A stretch of DNA of 42,295 nucleotides, taken from Candidatus Alectryocaccomicrobium excrementavium. Its GTDB lineage: Bacteria > Bacillota > Clostridia > Christensenellales > Aristaeellaceae. The notes under the pieces were generated by a model. That model made no database searches and was not told where the DNA came from. It was given only the letters and a program-made list of their open reading frames with translations. The stretch spans positions 1-42,295 of the forward strand of contig DVJN01000217.1 in assembly GCA_018716755.1 (NCBI GenBank), given 5' to 3'. The position numbers and the translations under genes are program-made. This document shows positions 17,299 through 25,809 of the stretch, one piece after another (within the stretch, counting starts at the first letter, position 1; the number at the start of each line of letters is the position of its first letter).

Positions 17299-18237
17299 TT
17301 ACCACAGCGAAGTTTCCGACACGCGCCGGGCAAAGCCGTTGCAGATGACCAGCAAAACGACATTGACAACGGAACTGAACACGCCTATGGCCGTGGTATA
17401 GCTGTATTGCGCGTCCTTGATGCCCAGCCGGTAAACGTAGGTGCCGATGATGTCGGATGTTTCCATATTCAGCGAATTTTGCAGCAAAAGGATTTTTTCG
17501 TATCCCACGCTCACCAGGGAACCCACATTCAGGATCAAAAGCGTGATGATCGTTGGCAGGATGGTGGGGAGATCGATATAGAGGATTTTCTGGAAGCGGT
17601 TTGCCCCGTCGATGATGGAGGCTTCGATCATTTGCGGATCGACGCTGCTCAGCGCGGCCAGATAGATGATCGATCCCCAGCCTGTGCCCTGCCAAACCCC
17701 GCTGAGCACGTAAATCGTTTTGAAATACTGGGGCTCGGCAAGGAAGGCTACGCGTTCGCCGCCGAATGCCGCAATGATGTGGTTGAATACGCCGTTTGTG
17801 CGGTCCATAAACAGCATCATCATGGAACAGATGGCGATGGCGGAAATGAAGTGAGGGATATACGTGATCATTTGCACGCATTTTTTGAATTTTTCCGAGC
17901 GCAGCTCGTTGAGCATGAATGCGAGCAGGATGGGCATGGGGAACCCGGCAACCAGCGAATACACGCTGATGCCCAGCGTGTTGCGCAGCAGGGGCCAGAA
18001 ATTGGAGGATGTAACAAAGCGGATAAAGTGCTCCATGCCTACCCAGCTGCTGCCAATGATGCCCTTGCGGAAGGAAAAATCCTTAAACGCGATCTGGATG
18101 CCATACATGGGCACATAGCAAAAAATGAAAATGAACACTACGCCGGGGAGCAACAGCAGATACATTTGGTAATTGTTTTGCAGGTATCGCCAGAAGCGCA
18201 TCCAGCGCATACCATTGGATAGGCGGCGGTTCACCAT
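17299..18237 (-). CDS. carbohydrate ABC transporter permease (LplB-like)
   Basis: 312 aa; NNYQMYLLLLPGVVFIFIFCYVPMYGIQIAFKDF...IDGANRFQKILYIDLPTILPTIITLLIL. Confidence 0.93.
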   Translation of the reverse strand: MVNRRLSNGMRWMRFWRYLQNNYQMYLLLLPGVVFIFIFCYVPMYGIQIAFKDFSFRKGIIGSSWVGMEHFIRFVTSSNFWPLLRNTLGISVYSLVAGFPMPILLAFMLNELRSEKFKKCVQMITYIPHFISAIAICSMMMLFMDRTNGVFNHIIAAFGGERVAFLAEPQYFKTIYVLSGVWQGTGWGSIIYLAALSSVDPQMIEASIIDGANRFQKILYIDLPTILPTIITLLILNVGSLVSVGYEKILLLQNSLNMETSDIIGTYVYRLGIKDAQYSYTTAIGVFSSVVNVVLLVICNGFARRVSETSLW

Positions 18238-18279
18238 GAATATCCCGTCCTTTCTGGCCTGAATGGCGGTTTTATCCGA

Positions 18280-19770
18280 TCATTTCACTGTGATGTTCCT
18301 GTCCCACGCGGACATTTCGAGGCAAAGCTGCTCCGGCGCCAGGCGGCGGCCATTGAGGACGGCGTTTTCGATCACGATGTCATGGTTGCAATGCGCCTCG
18401 TCCGCCCCCACAAAGCGGCATTTGGGGCAGGGCATGTTTTCCGGGCCGTATATATGGATGTCTTCCAGGCGGATATTGTAAGTTTCGCCCAGCATATGAT
18501 CCCGCGACCACATGCCATTGTAGATGACGGATTCTATCAGCGTGGGCTGCCATGGCGCCCCGGCGGCCCCGTAAGGCGCGCTCATATCCTGTTGATACAC
18601 GGGCGGCATGTCGTGCGCGCTGTATTCGCAGCGGATGTTGCGCACCAGCATATCGTGAATGCGGGCGCGGTCGCCGTTTTGCAGGTCTATATGGATGTGG
18701 GTGCCGTGGATCAGGTCGCAATCGTCCCACAGGATGTCATAGTATTCGTCCGCGCAGGTCTCCGCGCCCAGCTCCAGGCAGCGCCCCCAGTCGCACCAGA
18801 CGGTGCAGCCGGTTACGGCAATGTGGTGCTGGCTCGTCTGATCCCAGCCCTTGATGCCCTTGAGCACGATGCAGTCGTCAAAATTGCGGAAAAATCCGTT
18901 GGCAATGCGTACATAACAGCAGTTGAAAAGATCGATGCCGTCGCTGTTGTAGCGCCACATGCCGATGGTTTTGATCCATTCGCAATTCAGCCGCTCGCAG
19001 CCGGCCAGGGTATAGGCGTATTCGGAACTGTCGCGCGCGATGACGCCCGCGATTTCGCAATCCTGGCAGGAGTACAGGCGCACGCAGCCGCGCGTGATGG
19101 GCTCGGTTTTCAAGAGGGCGCGCACGGTTTCCTCGCTGCGGCAATCCAGATCTTCCCCCCGGGCCGAGCAGATCTGCCGGCTGCGGCTGGTGCGTTCTTC
19201 GCGGCTGCCGTCGATTACGCCGTAGCCCACGATGCGCACATTTTTTTTGTGAATGGCCCATACCGAGCCATAGAGCACCGCGCCGCCATCCAGAAACAGG
19301 GTTTCGCCGTCCTCCAGCTCCAGGTTGCCCACTTCGTGCACGCCGGGGCCGAAATAGCGCACGCCCGGCGCGGCCTTGTCCACGCCAAAATCGGTGAGCG
19401 GGTTGGCAAAAATGTGCAGCGCATTGTGCCAGCCATCCAGCTCCACCGTATAGCTGCCGGGCCGGTCGATGGTAAATGCAATTTCACGGCCGCTCACGCG
19501 TGGCAAAATCCCTTTGCTCAGCGGGCGCACGACGGCTTCCTGGAAGGGCCTGCATGCCACCAGCTTCACTTCGATGGGCTCGTCCATTTCGAAGCTGATG
19601 AAAGAAGCGAGTTCCGTTTGCTCGATGGGGCGTTGCCCGCCGGGCCATACGGTATTGTAGGGCATGGCGGAAACGCGGCAGTACCAGGGAGCGGTTTTTT
19701 CGCCCTGGATAAAGGCTTCAAAGGTGGTAACCGAAAGCTCCCCGGCGGGCAGATGGTGAATTCTGTACAT
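18280..19770 (-). CDS. GH28-like right-handed beta-helix protein B
   Basis: MYRIHHLPAGE...NSDGIDLFNCCYVRIANGFFRNFDDCIVLKGI...CDWGRCLELGAET; highly similar to protein C; 10-nt gap after the protein C stop. Confidence 0.75.
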   Translation of the reverse strand: MYRIHHLPAGELSVTTFEAFIQGEKTAPWYCRVSAMPYNTVWPGGQRPIEQTELASFISFEMDEPIEVKLVACRPFQEAVVRPLSKGILPRVSGREIAFTIDRPGSYTVELDGWHNALHIFANPLTDFGVDKAAPGVRYFGPGVHEVGNLELEDGETLFLDGGAVLYGSVWAIHKKNVRIVGYGVIDGSREERTSRSRQICSARGEDLDCRSEETVRALLKTEPITRGCVRLYSCQDCEIAGVIARDSSEYAYTLAGCERLNCEWIKTIGMWRYNSDGIDLFNCCYVRIANGFFRNFDDCIVLKGIKGWDQTSQHHIAVTGCTVWCDWGRCLELGAETCADEYYDILWDDCDLIHGTHIHIDLQNGDRARIHDMLVRNIRCEYSAHDMPPVYQQDMSAPYGAAGAPWQPTLIESVIYNGMWSRDHMLGETYNIRLEDIHIYGPENMPCPKCRFVGADEAHCNHDIVIENAVLNGRRLAPEQLCLEMSAWDRNITVK

Positions 19771-19780
19771 GGCGCGCACC

Positions 19781-21271
19781 TCACTTCACGGTAATGTCGC
19801 TGAAGGCGTCTTTTTCGATTTTGAGCTCCTCCGGCCGCAACCGTTTGCCGTTCATCACGATGTTTTCCAGCACGATGCCGCGGTTGCAGTGCTCCCCGTC
19901 CTGGCCCCCGAAGCTGCAGGGGGGGACTTCCATGCCTGGCGGGGCATAGATGGTGATGTCCTGGTAGCGCACATGGCTCGTGCGGCCGAGAATGTGATCC
20001 TGGGAATAGGGGCCGTCATAGATGGGCGAGGCGATCAGGTGCGGTATGGCGCGCCGCCGGAAGGCGGCAAAGGGCTGCGTCATATCGTGCTGGTACACGC
20101 CTTCCAGGTCATAAGGGCTATATTCGCAGCGAATGTTGCGCAGAACCATGTCGTGCACGTGGGCGCGGTCGGAATTGTGCGTGCGCATCACGACGTGCGA
20201 GGCGTGGATTACGTCGCAATTCTCCCATACGATATCGTGGTATTCGTCCGCGCAGGTTTCCGCGCCGATTTCCAGCGCGCTGCCCCAATCGCACCATACG
20301 GTGCAACCGGTTACAGTGATGTGGTGCAGATTTTCCCTGTCCCAGCCCTTGATGCCCTTGAGCACGATGCAATCGTCAAAATCGCGGAAGAAGCCGTTGG
20401 CAATGCGCACATAGCGGCTGTTGAAAAGATCAATGCCGTCGCTATTGTAGCGCCACATGCCGATGGTCTTAATCCATTCGCAATTCAGCCGCTCGCAGCC
20501 GGCGGCAATGTAGGCGAAAGTCGAGCTGTCGCGCGCAATAATGCCCGCAATTTCGCAGTCCTGGCAGGAATACAGGTGTACGCAACCGTTCAGTACCCGG
20601 TTTTCGCGCATGTACGCGCGCAGGGTCTCTTCGCACCGCAGGTCGCCGCCGTCCACGGCGTAGTCCACCGGGATGAGGAGGTTGGCGGTGGTGCGCTCTT
20701 CGCGGCTGCCGTCGATCACGCCATAGCCCACGATGCGCACATTCTTTTTGTGAAACGCGCTGACGGAGCCATAAAGCACTGCGCCGCCGTCCACAAACAG
20801 GGTTTCCCCATCGTTCAGTTCCAGGTTGCCCGCTTCGTGCACGCCGGGGCCAAAATAGCGCACGCCCGGCGCGGCTTTGTCCACGCCGAAATCGGTGAGG
20901 GGGTTGGCAAAGATGTGCAGCGCGTGGTGCATGCCGTCCAGTTCCAGGGTGTATCCACCCGGTTCGGAAATTGTGAACATGATTTCGCGCCCCTGGGTGG
21001 CTGGCTGGATGTTTTTGCTGAGCGGGCGCACAATGGCCTCGGAAAACGCTTTGCAGGCCACGAGGCGCACTTTTACGGGTTCCTGCATTTCAAAGCTGAT
21101 AAAAGAGGCGGTTTCGGTCTGTTCGATGGGGCGCTGGAAGCCCGGCCACACGGTATTGTACGGCATGGCGGAAACGCGGCAATACCACAGGGCGGTTTGC
21201 TCGCCATTGAGAAAAACCATGAAATCGGTGGGCACCGGTTCCCCTTTGGGCGGATGATGAATACGCAACAT
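19781..21271 (-). CDS. GH28-like right-handed beta-helix protein C
   Basis: MLRIHHPPKGEPVPTDF...NSDGIDLFNSRYVRIANGFFRDFDDCIVLKGI...CDWGSALEIGAET. ORF opens at 21340; ATG 21271 preferred by homology with protein B. Confidence 0.75.
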   Translation of the reverse strand: MLRIHHPPKGEPVPTDFMVFLNGEQTALWYCRVSAMPYNTVWPGFQRPIEQTETASFISFEMQEPVKVRLVACKAFSEAIVRPLSKNIQPATQGREIMFTISEPGGYTLELDGMHHALHIFANPLTDFGVDKAAPGVRYFGPGVHEAGNLELNDGETLFVDGGAVLYGSVSAFHKKNVRIVGYGVIDGSREERTTANLLIPVDYAVDGGDLRCEETLRAYMRENRVLNGCVHLYSCQDCEIAGIIARDSSTFAYIAAGCERLNCEWIKTIGMWRYNSDGIDLFNSRYVRIANGFFRDFDDCIVLKGIKGWDRENLHHITVTGCTVWCDWGSALEIGAETCADEYHDIVWENCDVIHASHVVMRTHNSDRAHVHDMVLRNIRCEYSPYDLEGVYQHDMTQPFAAFRRRAIPHLIASPIYDGPYSQDHILGRTSHVRYQDITIYAPPGMEVPPCSFGGQDGEHCNRGIVLENIVMNGKRLRPEELKIEKDAFSDITVK

Positions 21272-21353
21272 AAGGCATTCCTCGCTTTTTTTGGACTTTT
21301 GTCTGGCGTTCCGGGGAGCGCTGCGCAATGCCGGGAGCAACTGCGCAGCGATA

Positions 21354-21369
21354 ATGAAACCGATTGCAT
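21354..21369. promoter_or_regulatory. putative LacI/cre-like operator (minus-strand unit)
   Basis: ATGAAACCGATTGCAT, imperfect palindrome centred on CG; shares AACCGATTGC with the site at 21515-21530. Confidence 0.55.
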
Positions 21370-21385
21370 CACGGGTTATGGACTA

Positions 21386-21414
21386 ATTGTATATTATATA
21401 ATCCATTCTGTCAA
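21386..21414 (-). promoter_or_regulatory. promoter for the GH28-like/ABC operon
   Basis: TTGACA (21414-21409), 17 bp, TACAAT (21391-21386). Confidence 0.75.
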
Positions 21415-21473
21415 TAGGTAAATCAAATTTTTATTGGATTTCTTGTTCTAAACGGGAAATCATGAATTTTTGC

Positions 21474-21502
21474 TTGACTTTTCCGTGGGACGACGGTATA
21501 AT
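21474..21502 (+). promoter_or_regulatory. promoter for MFS gene
   Basis: TTGACT, 17 bp, TATAAT. Confidence 0.75.
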
Positions 21503-21514
21503 CTTTGGCGAATG

Positions 21515-21530
21515 GCGCAACCGATTGCGC
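21515..21530. promoter_or_regulatory. putative LacI-family operator (plus-strand unit)
   Basis: GCGCAACCGATTGCGC; 7 of 8 symmetric pairs around central CG; just downstream of the -10 box. Confidence 0.6.
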
Positions 21531-21555
21531 ATAGCGGTATGCGGGAGGAGCTTGC

Positions 21556-22791
21556 ATGAAAAATACCAGGGCCGCTTCACGGGCGGATGGCAACCGCCTT
21601 TCGCCGGCGTTTTACCCGTTTCTGGCCATGATTTCGTGCTTCAGCATGGTTCAGCTGGTGCACAACACGTTTTTGAGCACGTATACGTTGGCGGCCACGG
21701 GGAGCACGCAAAATGTGCAGATTTTCAATATTCTCCTGGCGGCCTGCCAGCCGGTTGCGATGGTTGCGGCCGTGGCGATGGTGCGCCGGGTTTCCGCCTT
21801 GCGCGCGCAGCAGCTGGGGCTATTGCTGATTGTGCTCATCAATGTGTATTTATTTGTGGCGGTGGATCGTGCGGCGGAACACATTTTTGCCGTTTCCGTG
21901 GTTCAATCCACGGCCAATGGCTTTTATTTCACGACATACGCGTGCCAATTCGTCAGCTACACCGCCAATGAAAACCGCGACAGGGCTTCCGGGCTGGCCA
22001 ATCTTGTGACCAATGTGCTATCGTTGCTTTTTTCCCTGGGCAGCAGCGTGCTTTTTGGCGTGTATCCGGGTGGCGCGGGATACCGCATTTTGTTTTTGGT
22101 GGCGTTTGCCGTTTCCGTGGCGGCGTTGGCGCTCTCCTTTCGCCTGGAACCCCTGCGGGGGGAAGAGAGCGGCCGCACGATGTATTACCTGTATGCGCAT
22201 CGGGTATTTTGGCGCAACCGCTGGGCATGCGCCAGCTTACTGGTCAGTACGCTGGATGGCATGCGCGCGGGCGTCATGGCGTTTTTCCTCAATGTTTTGC
22301 TGTATTCCATGGTGGATAGCGAAGCGCTGGTGGGGGTGAATACGCTCATCACCACGCTTTGCAGCATCGTGGCGTTCGCCATTTATGCGCGCGCCGTCGG
22401 CGTCCACAGGCGCTATCGATCCGCGCAGTGGAGCATTTTTGCCATGCTTCTGGCCACTTTGGGGCTGATGGCCTGGATGGATCCCGTTTCCATCATGGCC
22501 TATAGCGCCATCAACGCCTTCATGCTGCCGTTTTACAGCACGCCGCTATTGAACGTGTATTGGACGGTACTGGAAAAATTGCCCGAATTGGAAAAATGCC
22601 GGGCGGAAACGCATGCCGCGCGGGAAGTTTATTATGGCCTGGGGCGCGTGGCGGGCGTGGTGCTCACGATGCTCCTTCCCGCCACGGGCGTTGGCGCCGC
22701 CATGGCGCTGCTGTGCCTGATGGGCGCGCAGTATTTGGGGCTGTATCTGTCCCGCGGGGTCATGCGGGATCTGGATCAAATTCCTTTATAG
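21556..22791 (+). CDS. MFS-type transporter
   Basis: 411 aa, about 12 hydrophobic segments; RASGLANLVTNVLSLLFSLGSSVLFG; RBS GGGAGGAG. Confidence 0.8.
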   Translation: MKNTRAASRADGNRLSPAFYPFLAMISCFSMVQLVHNTFLSTYTLAATGSTQNVQIFNILLAACQPVAMVAAVAMVRRVSALRAQQLGLLLIVLINVYLFVAVDRAAEHIFAVSVVQSTANGFYFTTYACQFVSYTANENRDRASGLANLVTNVLSLLFSLGSSVLFGVYPGGAGYRILFLVAFAVSVAALALSFRLEPLRGEESGRTMYYLYAHRVFWRNRWACASLLVSTLDGMRAGVMAFFLNVLLYSMVDSEALVGVNTLITTLCSIVAFAIYARAVGVHRRYRSAQWSIFAMLLATLGLMAWMDPVSIMAYSAINAFMLPFYSTPLLNVYWTVLEKLPELEKCRAETHAAREVYYGLGRVAGVVLTMLLPATGVGAAMALLCLMGAQYLGLYLSRGVMRDLDQIPL

Positions 22792-22794
22792 CTT

Positions 22795-22823
22795 TTGACA
22801 AACAGAGGCAAACGTGGTATGAT
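22795..22823 (+). promoter_or_regulatory. promoter for LacI regulator 2 gene
   Basis: TTGACA, 17 bp, TATGAT. Confidence 0.7.
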
Positions 22824-22834
22824 ATTCGCATCAA

Positions 22835-23968
22835 TTGCGGAAAAAGGATGTGGACGGTATCAATAAGGCTTCCATTTACACCATTGCCCAGCGGGTAGGG
22901 GTGTCTGCCGCCACGGTAAGCCGCGCGCTTTCGGGGCAGGGGCGCGTTCGCCCGGAAACCCGGCAACGCATTCTGGCGGCCGCTGAGGAGCTGAATTATC
23001 GTCCCAGCCGGCTTGCGCGCAGGCTGTCCGGGCCGGAGATCACCATCGTGGTGTTTTACGCGGGAATGCATCTGGAAGAATTTGGCCTGGACATTTTTCG
23101 CGGCGCATACGATGCCTGCCAGGAACTGGCGGATTATCATGTGCGGGTACGGATGTGCTATTTGCCCAATATGATGAATTTCCGCGCAAAGGAATGCGAA
23201 GTGGAACAGATCATCCGAATTTTGGAATCGGGCGTGCGCGGCGCGATCAATTTGCCCATTTTTTCGGATGAGGCGCAGAACGCGCGCATCCAGCAGGTTG
23301 TGCAGGAGCGCGGCATTGCCCTGGCGCAAACGGTGCATAGCCGGGATAAGGGGAACCCCATCTTTTCGTATCAGTCCGATGTTTACACGGCCGGCGCCAT
23401 TGCTGCGGAACTGCTGTGGAACATTCTGGGCGACGGGGGAAAGGTGAGCATTTTCACCACACAAAAGGATTTGCCCTTTTACGCGGCGGGGATCCGCGGC
23501 TTTCGCGATGCGATGCAGCGGTATCCGCTGGATCTTCTGGTCATTTACGAAAATTATGACGACCGGCAAATCGCCTATCACGCGACGGATGCCCTGCTGC
23601 GCAACTATCCCGATGTGCGGGGGATTTTTGTTGGCTCGGCCAATTCCAAAACGGTGTGCCAGCGCATTGCCGAAAGCCCGCACCCGGAGGAAATTTCCCT
23701 CATCACCAGCGATTTGTATCCGGAACTGGTGCCCTATATTGAGCGCCGCATGGTGCGCGCCACCATCATTCAGGCGCAGTATACGCAGGCGTTCGAGGCG
23801 TTTCGCGCGCTGGCCAATTATCTGATCACGCACATTCCGGCGGAACAGCCGGTGCGCATGGTGCGCCCGCAGATTGTGCTGCACAGCAATGTGGAGCAGT
23901 TTCTCACGCCCATGTCGGACAAGCGCGTTGCCGCGTGCCTGGCGGCCATAGAGCGCATAGAAACATAA
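22835..23968 (+). CDS. LacI-family transcriptional regulator 2
   Basis: ASIYTIAQRVGVSAATVSRALSGQGRVRPETRQRILAAAEELNYRPSRLARRLSG; non-ATG start (TTG 22835 or GTG 22850). Confidence 0.93.
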   Translation: MRKKDVDGINKASIYTIAQRVGVSAATVSRALSGQGRVRPETRQRILAAAEELNYRPSRLARRLSGPEITIVVFYAGMHLEEFGLDIFRGAYDACQELADYHVRVRMCYLPNMMNFRAKECEVEQIIRILESGVRGAINLPIFSDEAQNARIQQVVQERGIALAQTVHSRDKGNPIFSYQSDVYTAGAIAAELLWNILGDGGKVSIFTTQKDLPFYAAGIRGFRDAMQRYPLDLLVIYENYDDRQIAYHATDALLRNYPDVRGIFVGSANSKTVCQRIAESPHPEEISLITSDLYPELVPYIERRMVRATIIQAQYTQAFEAFRALANYLITHIPAEQPVRMVRPQIVLHSNVEQFLTPMSDKRVAACLAAIERIET

Positions 23969-23994
23969 GCGCGCGGCTGGCACGGGACGCAAAA

Positions 23995-24034
23995 ATACAC
24001 AGCCCATTCTTTGCATGGGCTGTGTATCTTTTTC
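23995..24034. terminator. bidirectional terminator between lacI-2 and tRNA operon
   Basis: 13-bp inverted repeat ATACACAGCCCAT/ATGGGCTGTGTAT flanked by A5 and T5 runs. Confidence 0.88.
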
Positions 24035-24109
24035 TGGAGGCGCCATCCGGATTCGGACCGGAGAATGAGGGTTTTGCAGACCCTTGCCTTACCACTTGGC
24101 TATGGCGCC
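24035..24109 (-). tRNA. tRNA-Cys(GCA)
   Basis: GGCGCCATAGCCAAGTGGTAAGGC...TCTGCAAAA...GGTCCGAATCC...GGCGCCTCCA, CCA encoded. Confidence 0.95.
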
Positions 24110-24158
24110 ATGCCCTTTATGGCACGCAACCGCGCCAAAGCGCGGCTGTAAAAAACAA

Positions 24159-24234
24159 TGGAGCGGTAGACGAGACTCGGACTCGCGACCTTCGCCTTGG
24201 CAAGGCGACGCTCTACCAACTGAGCTACTACCGC
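24159..24234 (-). tRNA. tRNA-Gly(GCC)
   Basis: GCGGTAGTAGCTCAGTTGGTAGAGC...CTTGCCAAG...CTACCGCTCCA. Confidence 0.95.
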
Positions 24235-24237
24235 AAA

Positions 24238-24313
24238 TGGTGCCTTGGGGCGGAATCGAACCACCGACACGTAGATTTTCAGTCTACTGCTCTACCGACT
24301 GAGCTACCAAGGC
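24238..24313 (-). tRNA. tRNA-Phe(GAA)
   Basis: GCCTTGGTAGCTCAGTCGGTAGAGC...ACTGAAAAT...GGTTCGATTCC...CCAAGGCACCA. Confidence 0.95.
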
Positions 24314-24317
24314 AAAA

Positions 24318-24394
24318 TGGCGACCTGGAAGGGGCTCGAACCCTCGACCTCCAGCGTGACAGGCTGGCATTCTAACCAACTGAACTACCAGGCC
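24318..24394 (-). tRNA. tRNA-Asp(GTC)
   Basis: GGCCTGGTAGTTCAGTTGGTTAGAAT...CCTGTCACG...GGTTCGAGCC...CCAGGTCGCCA. Confidence 0.95.
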
Positions 24395-24400
24395 GCATCC

Positions 24401-24476
24401 TGGTGGGAACAACAGGGCTCGAACCTGTGACCCCTTGCTTGTAAGGCAAGTGCTCTCCCAACTGAGCTATGCTCCC
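24401..24476 (-). tRNA. tRNA-Val(TAC)
   Basis: GGGAGCATAGCTCAGTTGGGAGAGC...CCTTACAAG...GGTTCGAGCC...TGTTCCCACCA. Confidence 0.95.
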
Positions 24477-24516
24477 AGGAACCCTGCAGTTCGCAGTCGC
24501 ACAAGCGACGAATAAT

Positions 24517-24545
24517 ATAATACACGATTTCTTCCCTCTTGTCAA
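24517..24545 (-). promoter_or_regulatory. promoter of tRNA operon
   Basis: TTGACA (24545-24540), 17 bp, TATTAT (24522-24517). Confidence 0.85.
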
Positions 24546-24616
24546 GGGGTTGGCGGCATTTTTCCACGCAAAAATTCGGATAAAATGCGGCGGAAAATTT
24601 AGACACAATATCCACT

Positions 24617-25774
24617 TTATTCTATCAGCATCCGGCACAGCGCTTCGCCTTCCTCGTCGAAGGACACCGGCTCGCCGCGCACGGAGCGGATGATCCGCTC
24701 CACGGCGTTCACATTCAGCCGGGGGCGCGGAGCGGTGAGGATTTCCCCGGCGAGCTGGGGTACGGAGCGGATTTCCAGCGCGTCCAGCTTGCGCTCTCCC
24801 GCCATGCGCTCGAGCAGCGCGTAAACGACCGCGCTGCAGGGCGCGTCGGCGGCCAGGGCGAGCGCGCGGGCCAGGGAAGGCAGGGTTTTCTGGAAGAGGT
24901 ACTGGCGCGCGTCCATTTCGCCGTCGCTGGCGCTGGCGCGCGCGAGCAGGCGCGCCACCAGCTCCGCTTCCGCCACCGGCTGGATGCAAAAGCGCGTGCC
25001 CGCCATGTGGCAGATGGCGCGCATGGCGTCGCGATAGCCCATCTTCAGATTTTTCAGCGTGTATTTCGGATCGAAACCGAGGACCGGCCCCAGCGGTTCC
25101 GCAGGCTGGATGGTGAGCACCTGCACCTGGGGGTATTCGAATTTGCGCGAGCGGCCGAGGGAAAGCGTGCGCACGGCCACCAGCTGCGTATAGCCGCGCC
25201 GGGCGAGCATGTTCAGGGGACAGTTGTCGTAAAAGCCGCCGTCGATGAACACCTTGCCGTCGAGGGGCTCCAGGCGGAATACCGGCAGATTGGCGCTCGC
25301 CATCAGATAGTCCACCAGTTTGCCGCGGGGGATGTCCTCCTTGAACAGTTCCGCGTGCTTGAGATCCGTCAGATTCACGGTCACAATGCCGAAATCCGTG
25401 TTCATGGCGCGCAGCTTGGGCTCGTTGATCACGAGGTTCAACAGCCGCCGGATGGGCGCAGTATCCAGGCCGCGTTTTTCTACCAGTTCGCGCGCGGCCG
25501 TGGCGATATAGGAAAGGGTATCCCGGTCGAATTCCAGGCTCAGGAGCCGGTCCAGCCGTTCGTCATGCGTGTCGAAGAGCATGTTGACATTCAGCCGCCG
25601 CCACCAGGCCAGCGCCAGCTCAAAATCGCCCTGCGCCAGGAGCGCGCCGTTGATCGCGCCGATGCTGGTGCCGGCCACGCCATCGAAGCGAAAGCCCTTT
25701 TCGTTCAACGCCTGAAACGCGCCAATTTGAAACGCGCCCCGCGCGCCGCCGCCTTCCAGAACCAGGCCAAGCAT
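24617..25774 (-). CDS. patatin-like phospholipase
   Basis: MLGLVLEGGGARGAFQIGAFQALNEKGFRFDGVAGTSIGAINGAL (GxSxG) and VFIDGGFYDNCP (DG dyad). Confidence 0.95.
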   Translation of the reverse strand: MLGLVLEGGGARGAFQIGAFQALNEKGFRFDGVAGTSIGAINGALLAQGDFELALAWWRRLNVNMLFDTHDERLDRLLSLEFDRDTLSYIATAARELVEKRGLDTAPIRRLLNLVINEPKLRAMNTDFGIVTVNLTDLKHAELFKEDIPRGKLVDYLMASANLPVFRLEPLDGKVFIDGGFYDNCPLNMLARRGYTQLVAVRTLSLGRSRKFEYPQVQVLTIQPAEPLGPVLGFDPKYTLKNLKMGYRDAMRAICHMAGTRFCIQPVAEAELVARLLARASASDGEMDARQYLFQKTLPSLARALALAADAPCSAVVYALLERMAGERKLDALEIRSVPQLAGEILTAPRPRLNVNAVERIIRSVRGEPVSFDEEGEALCRMLIE

Positions 25775-25809
25775 GGAAACCCCTCCTTTCACCCTTCGCC
25801 GGCGGCGGA

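Noticed and set aside
16642-18222. 526-aa plus-strand ORF over the ABC permeases
   Set aside because: Antisense; low-complexity His/Asp/Gln composition
19769-21421. 550-aa plus-strand ORF over GH28-like protein C (with 18382..19794 over protein B)
   Set aside because: Parallel antisense ORFs simply mirror the duplicated genes
23935-24375. 146-aa ORF (and 24084..24302, 24372..24989) over the tRNA cluster
   Set aside because: Classic spurious translation of tRNA arrays (DETRTRDLRLGKATLYQLSYYR, GAESNHRHVDFQSTALPTEL); five tRNAs fully explain the DNA
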